Positions 18,239 to 23,607 of a stretch of DNA of 23,607 nt are shown piece after piece. The notes beneath the pieces were generated by a model, which searched no databases, was not told the origin of the DNA, and worked only from the letters and a program-made list of their open reading frames with translations. Source of the stretch: Branchiostoma floridae (Eukaryota; Chordata; Leptocardii; Amphioxiformes; Branchiostomatidae); NCBI RefSeq assembly GCF_000003815.2, contig NC_049993.1:20465438-20489044 (forward strand), given 5' to 3'. The translations under genes were made by a program, and so were the position numbers. Numbering within the stretch: the first letter of the stretch is position 1; each line of letters begins with the position of its first letter.

Positions 18239-18295
18239 GCATGTTTTGGTCTCCTAGCCGGAATGGCCCCTTCCGGACAGGAGACCAAAACATGC
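18239..18295. repeat. Hairpin copy 3 (57 bp)
   Basis: Same layout as copy 2. Its left arm has TAG where the right arm would need TGT, giving a 2-base internal mismatch; otherwise the arms pair perfectly. Loop TGGCCCC. Confidence 0.9.
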
Positions 18296-18507
18296 ATGTC
18301 TTTTTGTGTGTGTACATGTGTTTGTGCATGTTATTGTGTGAGTGTGTACATGTGTTTGTGTGTGTGTACATGTGTTTGTGTGTGTGTACATGTGTGTGTT
18401 TGTGTGTGTGTACATGTGTTTGTGGGTGTGTACATGTGTTTGTGGGTGTGTACATGTGTTTGTGTGTGTGTGCATGTGCATGTGTGGGTGGTTGGGTGGT
18501 GTGTGTG

Positions 18508-18564
18508 GCATGTTTTGGTCTCCTAGCCGGAATGGCCCCTTCCGGACAGGAGACCAAAACATGC
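18508..18564. repeat. Hairpin copy 4 (57 bp)
   Basis: Identical to copy 3 and exactly 269 bp from it, as part of the duplicated higher-order unit. Confidence 0.9.
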
Positions 18565-18708
18565 ATGTCTTTTTGTGTGTGTACATGTGTTTTTGTGTGT
18601 GTGTACATGTGTGTGTTTGTGTGTGTGTTCATGTGTTTGTGTGTGTGTACATGTGTGTGTTTGTGTACATGTGTTTATGTGTGTGTGCATGTGTGTGTGT
18701 GTATATGT

Positions 18709-19705
18709 NNNNNNNNNNNNNNNNNNNNNNNNNNNNNNNNNNNNNNNNNNNNNNNNNNNNNNNNNNNNNNNNNNNNNNNNNNNNNNNNNNNNNNNNNNNN
18801 NNNNNNNNNNNNNNNNNNNNNNNNNNNNNNNNNNNNNNNNNNNNNNNNNNNNNNNNNNNNNNNNNNNNNNNNNNNNNNNNNNNNNNNNNNNNNNNNNNNN
18901 NNNNNNNNNNNNNNNNNNNNNNNNNNNNNNNNNNNNNNNNNNNNNNNNNNNNNNNNNNNNNNNNNNNNNNNNNNNNNNNNNNNNNNNNNNNNNNNNNNNN
19001 NNNNNNNNNNNNNNNNNNNNNNNNNNNNNNNNNNNNNNNNNNNNNNNNNNNNNNNNNNNNNNNNNNNNNNNNNNNNNNNNNNNNNNNNNNNNNNNNNNNN
19101 NNNNNNNNNNNNNNNNNNNNNNNNNNNNNNNNNNNNNNNNNNNNNNNNNNNNNNNNNNNNNNNNNNNNNNNNNNNNNNNNNNNNNNNNNNNNNNNNNNNN
19201 NNNNNNNNNNNNNNNNNNNNNNNNNNNNNNNNNNNNNNNNNNNNNNNNNNNNNNNNNNNNNNNNNNNNNNNNNNNNNNNNNNNNNNNNNNNNNNNNNNNN
19301 NNNNNNNNNNNNNNNNNNNNNNNNNNNNNNNNNNNNNNNNNNNNNNNNNNNNNNNNNNNNNNNNNNNNNNNNNNNNNNNNNNNNNNNNNNNNNNNNNNNN
19401 NNNNNNNNNNNNNNNNNNNNNNNNNNNNNNNNNNNNNNNNNNNNNNNNNNNNNNNNNNNNNNNNNNNNNNNNNNNNNNNNNNNNNNNNNNNNNNNNNNNN
19501 NNNNNNNNNNNNNNNNNNNNNNNNNNNNNNNNNNNNNNNNNNNNNNNNNNNNNNNNNNNNNNNNNNNNNNNNNNNNNNNNNNNNNNNNNNNNNNNNNNNN
19601 NNNNNNNNNNNNNNNNNNNNNNNNNNNNNNNNNNNNNNNNNNNNNNNNNNNNNNNNNNNNNNNNNNNNNNNNNNNNNNNNNNNNNNNNNNNNNNNNNNNN
19701 NNNNN
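18709..19705. other. Assembly gap of 997 N
   Basis: The length suggests a gap sized from paired reads rather than a placeholder. GT-rich repeat lies on both sides, so the gap most likely hides more of the hairpin-bearing array. Confidence 0.9.
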
Positions 19706-19735
19706 TTAACTTGTTCGTCATGATATGACCGCGAG

Positions 19736-19908
19736 ATGTGTGTGTATATGTGTTTGTGCGTTTGTACGTGTGTGTGTGTACATGTGTGTGTGTGTGTGTG
19801 TGTACATGTGTTTGTGTGCGTGTGTACATGCGTGTGTGTGTGTTTGTGTGTGTACATGTGTTTGTGTGTGTGTATGTGTGTATGTATGTGTATGTGTGTG
19901 TGTGTATG
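19736..19908 (+). repeat. GT-rich TACATG minisatellite, right of the gap
   Basis: Same unit type as 17720-18708 (TGTGTACATGTGTTTGTG), with no hairpin copy in the visible part. It ends at a T run at about 19913-19920. Confidence 0.85.
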
Positions 19909-20315
19909 AAGCATTTTTTTTCCTGGATATCCCAAAGTACTGCAAGTTTCATGTCCTGGAAGTCCTGGTACATAAAATGTATGTTGCATGTGCAAAATAG
20001 TGTTTAGTATATATGTATTGCAGCATGTATTTCTAGTATGTTCAAATACCAAAATGTGCTAGTAAAACCCTTTTTTATTAACTCTAAACATATATGAGAA
20101 CACACACATAACACATTACTCAGTGAACGCTTTTGCAAGATGCCCCCAATTTCTGTAGTGACTGGACAAATTGTTTCTGTGCGATATTTTCTTCTATAGA
20201 GTTGCAAACTTATTGACAAAGGAAACAATACTATACAATAATATAACAATACTATACAATAACATACTGATAAGGGCAGACAATTCTTGAAAATAATATA
20301 TATATGTATGTACCC
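19909..20315. other. AT-rich DNA without visible gene
   Basis: An imperfect ACTATACAATAAYATA repeat lies near 20228-20268, and short AT runs are present. No coding or RNA gene signal is seen. Confidence 0.4.
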
Positions 20316-20690
20316 AATAGTATTTATCATATTGCATATTATTGAAACTTTTTCGTCGATGATGACCCAAAAGAATGTTCATGGGATTTTAAATATTAAG
20401 ATAGAGCTCTGTTTTTTGGATAAATCATTTTCTAATTCTCTCCCAAACTCTCTCTCCCCAAAACCCATTAATTGTCTATTCATGATCATTCAGCATGCTA
20501 GCAATAAACACAATATAGTATTATCATATTGCATATCATTGGCACTGCTTCGTCGATGATGACCCAAAAGAATGTTCATGGGATTTTCAATATTAAGATA
20601 GAGCCCTGTTTTTTGGTTAAATTATTTTTGAACTCTTTCCCAAAGTCTCTCTCCCAAAAAACCCTTTTACATGACTCAAAATCCATAGAC
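20316..20690. repeat. 197-bp tandem duplication, two copies
   Basis: The second copy follows the first at an offset of 197 bp. The core CGTCGATGATGACCCAAAAG and the following AATGTTCATGGGATTTT are exact at 20354 and 20551. TATCATATTGCATAT precedes and CTCTGTTTTTTGG or CCCTGTTTTTTGG follows in both. Divergence is higher outside the core. The open readings of 60-90 codons across it have no domain. Confidence 0.9.
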
Positions 20691-20786
20691 AGTTCGTCCA
20701 GCAATGTGCTTGCTTAAGTATTTTTTTTTCCGTTATTATTCAGTCTTATTTCCAAATGTTACATGGAAATGTAGACTTTGGCACGG

Positions 20787-21542
20787 ATTGATAGTGCACT
20801 CATGGCAAACCCACTCCAGTTAACCAGACCACACAGTATTCTACACTGCAGCTGGGGTGGGGAAGGGGCGGGCAGGGTCAACTCCACAGACGGTAGACAC
20901 TTGGCCCTCCTAGACTACTTCAACCTCTCCCACTGCACCATCTTGCAGATATGTCTGTGTCTTCCAGCGAGCGATGGCTGTCCTGCGCCTCATCTACCAA
21001 TGGGGTGATGGGCCCCATCCTCGCTGGACTCCACATTCATGTCTGCTTGTAGCTAGCCTCCTTCACAGCCTTCCACGAGCGCTGGCAGTTATTATTGGGG
21101 GGAGCGATGATTCACAATTTTCATCATATGGGCCAGGTTCTTTTGCCGGGAAGGTCATGTCTGCGCCCTACCTTTTCCCTACCCCTTTTTCCCATCATTC
21201 CCTACCCCCGTTCCCATCATTCCCTACCCCATTTCCCCATCATTCCCTTACCCCATATTCCCCGTGGGTGCAGATACCACCTTTTTGGCTGAAGAACCTC
21301 GCACATGTGTTGAAAATCTCAAATCAGCGCTTTCCCCAGCAATAACCGCCAGCGCTGGTGGAAGGCTGTGAAGGAGGCTAGCTTGCAGCAGCGGGAGAAG
21401 TAGGACTAGTCTGCAGGGACTTGTGTGTGCTGTCTGTGTGGGGAGATCTTGTACCAAACTGGAACCACCCCGGCTGAAGTGGAGATGTACTGCCTGGTCT
21501 TCTCCGACTGGAGTGGGTTTGCGACATGTGCACCATCTGTGA
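20787..21542. mobile_element. Foldback element with long inverted arms
   Basis: The left arm (about 20787-21170) and right arm (about 21259-21542) are inverted copies. GCAAACCCACTCCAGT begins the left arm and its complement ends the right. GCTAGCCTCCTTCACAGCCT on the left (21051) pairs with the complement on the right (ending 21383). The match continues through CAGCGCTGGC-type words to GGTTCTT and TCTGCNCCC near the loop. The loop (about 21171-21258) is a C-rich tandem repeat. No transposase is seen. Both arms translate similarly (SLLHSLP...ALAVI), which could be a relic of coding sequence, but no family is recognised. Confidence 0.7.
21168..21258 (+). repeat. C-rich ~21-bp tandem repeat in the foldback loop
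   Basis: About four units of TCCCTACCCC, then a short T run, then CCCATCAT. It lies exactly in the loop between the inverted arms. Confidence 0.85.
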
Positions 21543-22195
21543 AACATTTTCATGTAGCATCTTTTTCTTTTAATCTATCTTTGTTCATTTTACATAACAG
21601 AAATACAATAATAATACAATAACGGAACACACATACCACGGAACTAAACTGAAATTACAACACAATTAGCAAACGGAAGAAAAGAACTGAAATAATACCA
21701 GCTAACGCAACACTAACACAGGAAACAAATCCATAACACTGCATTTTACAACAATTAAATAACTTAATAAATAAGGAGAGAACATATGTCAACCAAATGC
21801 CGGTCTCACATAATAATTGAAGTAAAAGAACTTCAAACACCTATATAATCATTCAGTACATGTATTGATTTGTTTATACAAAGCAAGTAAATGGAGGGAA
21901 AACATTGATACAGGCAACAATACATACATTTTTTAGGCAACATAAATGAAAAAAATTACCTTTGAAATAAATACATAGCATCTTTTGCTTTTTCTTTTTT
22001 GATGACCTGTCAATATATAAACAGTTCTTCGCTCAGTTACTCTAGTCTTTCGATAGCTGGTTACAGGCGCGGCTCGCTAGACCCTGCGTCCGGGTTTTCT
22101 TCAGGAGTAGCCTTCTCTCTACATATAAACAGTACTTCAACAGACTTCAAATTCCATCATTTCCACAGATACAGCACATTTGGGGTACATAGTAC
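21543..22195. other. AT-rich spacer before the satellite
   Basis: No gene is supported. TATATAAAC at about 22014 and a GC-richer patch (about 22060-22098) stand out, but no promoter or tRNA structure can be confirmed. Confidence 0.4.
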
Positions 22196-23607
22196 ATGTA
22201 TGTCATTGTTTTACTGTATATGGCAACAACTGTACATGGCAGACTACAGTTGTGTAAAACTTTTTATATCGATAATACACTAGCATCTTGTATGTCAGTA
22301 CTGTTTTACTGTATATGACGACAACCCGTTGTGTGAAAAATTTATTATAGCCATAATACACTAGCATCTTGTATGTCAGTATTGTTTTACTGTATATGGC
22401 AACAACCCGTTGTGTGAAAAACTTTTTATAGCGATAATACACTTCGTCTAGCATCTTGTATGTCAGTACTGTTTTACTGTATATGACGACAACCCGTTGT
22501 GTGAAAAACTTTTTATAGCGATAATACACTTCGTCTAGCATCTTGTATGTCAGTATTGTTTTACTGTATATGGCAACAACCCGTTGTGTGAAAAACTTGT
22601 TATAGCGATAATACACTAGCATCTTGTATGTCAGTATTGTTTTACTGTATATGACGACAACCCGTAGTGTTTTAAACTTTTTATATCGATAATACACTAG
22701 CATCTTGTATGTCAGTATTGTTTTACTGTATATAGCAACAACCCGTTGTGTGTAAAATTTATTATAGCCATAATACACTAGCATCTTGTACAATGTATGT
22801 CAGTACTGTTTTACTGTATATGACGACAACCCGTAGTGTTCTAAACTTTTTATAGCGATAATACACTAGCATCTTGTATGTCAGTACTGTTTTACTGTAT
22901 ATGGCAACAACCCGTTGTGTGTAAAACTTTTTATATCGATAATACACTAGCATCTTGTATGTCAGTACTGTTTTACTGTATATGGCAACAACCCGTTGTG
23001 TGTAAAATTTATTATAGCCATAATACACTAGCATCTTGTACAATGTATGTCAGTACTGTTTTACTGTATATGACGACAACCCGTAGTGTTCTAAACTTTT
23101 TATAGCGATAATACACTAGCATCTTGTATGTCAGTACTGTTTTACTGTATATGGCAACAACCCGTTGTGTGTAAAACTTTTTATATCGATAATACGCTAG
23201 CATCTTGTATGTCAGTACTGTTTTACTGTATATGGCAACAACCCGTTGTGTGAAAAACTTTCTATATCGATAATACACTAGCATCTTGTATGTCAGTATT
23301 GTTTTACTGTATATGGCAACAACCCGTAGTGTGTAAAATTTATTATAGCCATAATACACTGTCTAGCATCTTGTATGTCAGTATTGTTTTACTGTATATG
23401 ACGACAACCCGTTGTGTGAAAAACTTTTTATAGCGATAATACACTAGCATCTTGTATGTCAGTATTGTTTTACTGTATATGGCAACAACCCGTTGTGTGA
23501 AAAACTTTTTATAGCGATAATACCCTTAGTCTAGCATCTTGTATTGTCACCACTGTTTTACTGTATGTGGCCCCAACCCGTTGTGTGCAACACTTTTTAT
23601 ATCGATA
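22196..23607. repeat. Satellite with 81/87/88-bp units, about 17 copies, open at the right edge
   Basis: The unit starts GCATCTTGTATGTCAGTA, then TTGTTTTACTGTATATG, then GGCAAC or GACGAC variants, ACAACCCGTTGTGTG, a run to TTTTTATA, and CGATAATACACTA. Unit starts fall at 22283, 22364, 22451, 22538, 22619, 22700, 22781, 22869, 22950, 23031, 23119, 23200, 23281, 23366, 23447 and 23534. Most units are 81 bp; some have 6 extra bases (TCGTCT-type) at the junction and two have a 7-bp ACAATGT insertion (88 bp). On the minus strand 81 and 87 keep frame, giving long repetitive readings (27-residue period, YKMLVYYRY...RVVAIYSK) that break at the 88-bp units. The array continues beyond the window. Confidence 0.95.
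22700..23199. repeat. 250-bp trimeric higher-order repeat, two copies
   Basis: Units 22700, 22781 and 22869 are repeated as 22950, 23031 and 23119, each set spaced 81, 88 and 81 bp. The ACAATGT insertion and the GTAGTGTTCTAAAC variant mark the middle unit of both copies. Confidence 0.85.

Larger units (their letters stand above)
17720..18708 (+). repeat. GT-rich minisatellite with TACATG-containing units
   Basis: The basic unit is about 18-22 bp: TGTGTGTACATGTGTTTG with variable GT length. Four hairpins are embedded in it and the array runs into the assembly gap. Spacing of 269 bp between hairpins 3 and 4, with matching flanks (GGGTGGTTGGGTGGTGTGTG before, ATGCATGTCTTTTTGTGTG after), shows a higher-order duplicated unit. 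All cysteine/valine and histidine/threonine open readings here are repeat artefacts. Confidence 0.9.

Noticed and set aside
18102-20052. Very long open readings crossing the 997-bp gap
   Set aside because: Most of their length is N, and the rest is GT/CA repeat.
22060-22098. tRNA-like GC patch
   Set aside because: No A/B box pair or cloverleaf could be drawn.
22203-23359. Minus-strand protein of 27-residue repeats
   Set aside because: It is a satellite: the frame breaks at every 88-bp unit, and changes do not favour synonymous positions in an obvious way. It was kept as a repeat, not a gene.
22196-23607. CRISPR-like array
   Set aside because: Repeats are directly adjacent, with no unique spacers, in a eukaryotic context.

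Overview
This is a repeat-dominated stretch of an animal (metazoan) nuclear genome from a draft assembly, with two runs of N. It shows spliced coding exons with GT/AG introns, a LINE reverse-transcriptase relic, non-autonomous DNA transposons with terminal inverted repeats, long GT and CT tracts, and several tandem arrays. No operons or ribosome-binding sites are visible. A marine invertebrate deuterostome such as a lancelet fits the texture, but that is a guess from style, not from a diagnostic gene.

Layout. 1-700 is unique sequence with one stray minisatellite-like unit. 708-1935 is a 43-bp minisatellite of about 28 units, containing a duplicated 258-bp block. 2200-3110 is an old ~450-bp tandem duplication in AT-rich DNA. 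3600-3830 on the minus strand holds a frame-broken reading that resembles a receptor cytoplasmic tail. 5023-5122 is a gap, followed at once by a LINE relic in which reverse-transcriptase motif A is joined directly to the C-terminal tail. 5509-10400 is a local array of a composite repeat, about 1.44 kb per large unit and built from related half-units, each large unit with CT and GT tracts. The array ends in an inverted copy interrupted by a ~770-bp non-autonomous transposon with a visible 5-bp target-site duplication.

The only well-supported gene is on the plus strand: a likely promoter and 5' UTR exon (about 12.7-13.18 kb), a 1.7-kb intron carrying a hAT-like MITE, and five coding exons (14887-16990). 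They join in frame into a 368-residue basic protein that I do not recognise. It carries two MFGEDLS motifs, a tandem KAPQVLG heptad and a basic C terminus. Its exon 5 looks like a chimera of exon 4 tail and exon 6 head, produced by a tandem duplication across an intron.

Downstream, 17752-18564 is GT-rich DNA with four copies of a 55-57-bp hairpin, running into a 997-bp gap. 20316-20665 is a 197-bp tandem duplication. 20787-21542 is a foldback element with C-rich tandem repeats in its loop. 22196-23607 is an 81/87/88-bp satellite that runs off the right edge and starts as a strict A-B alternating array.

The most notable items are the hairpin array, the chimeric exon, the nested insertion in the inverted repeat copy, and the minisatellite whose units pair an E-box with a forkhead core. 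I see no CRISPR array, rRNA or tRNA gene, and no convincing multi-gene system.
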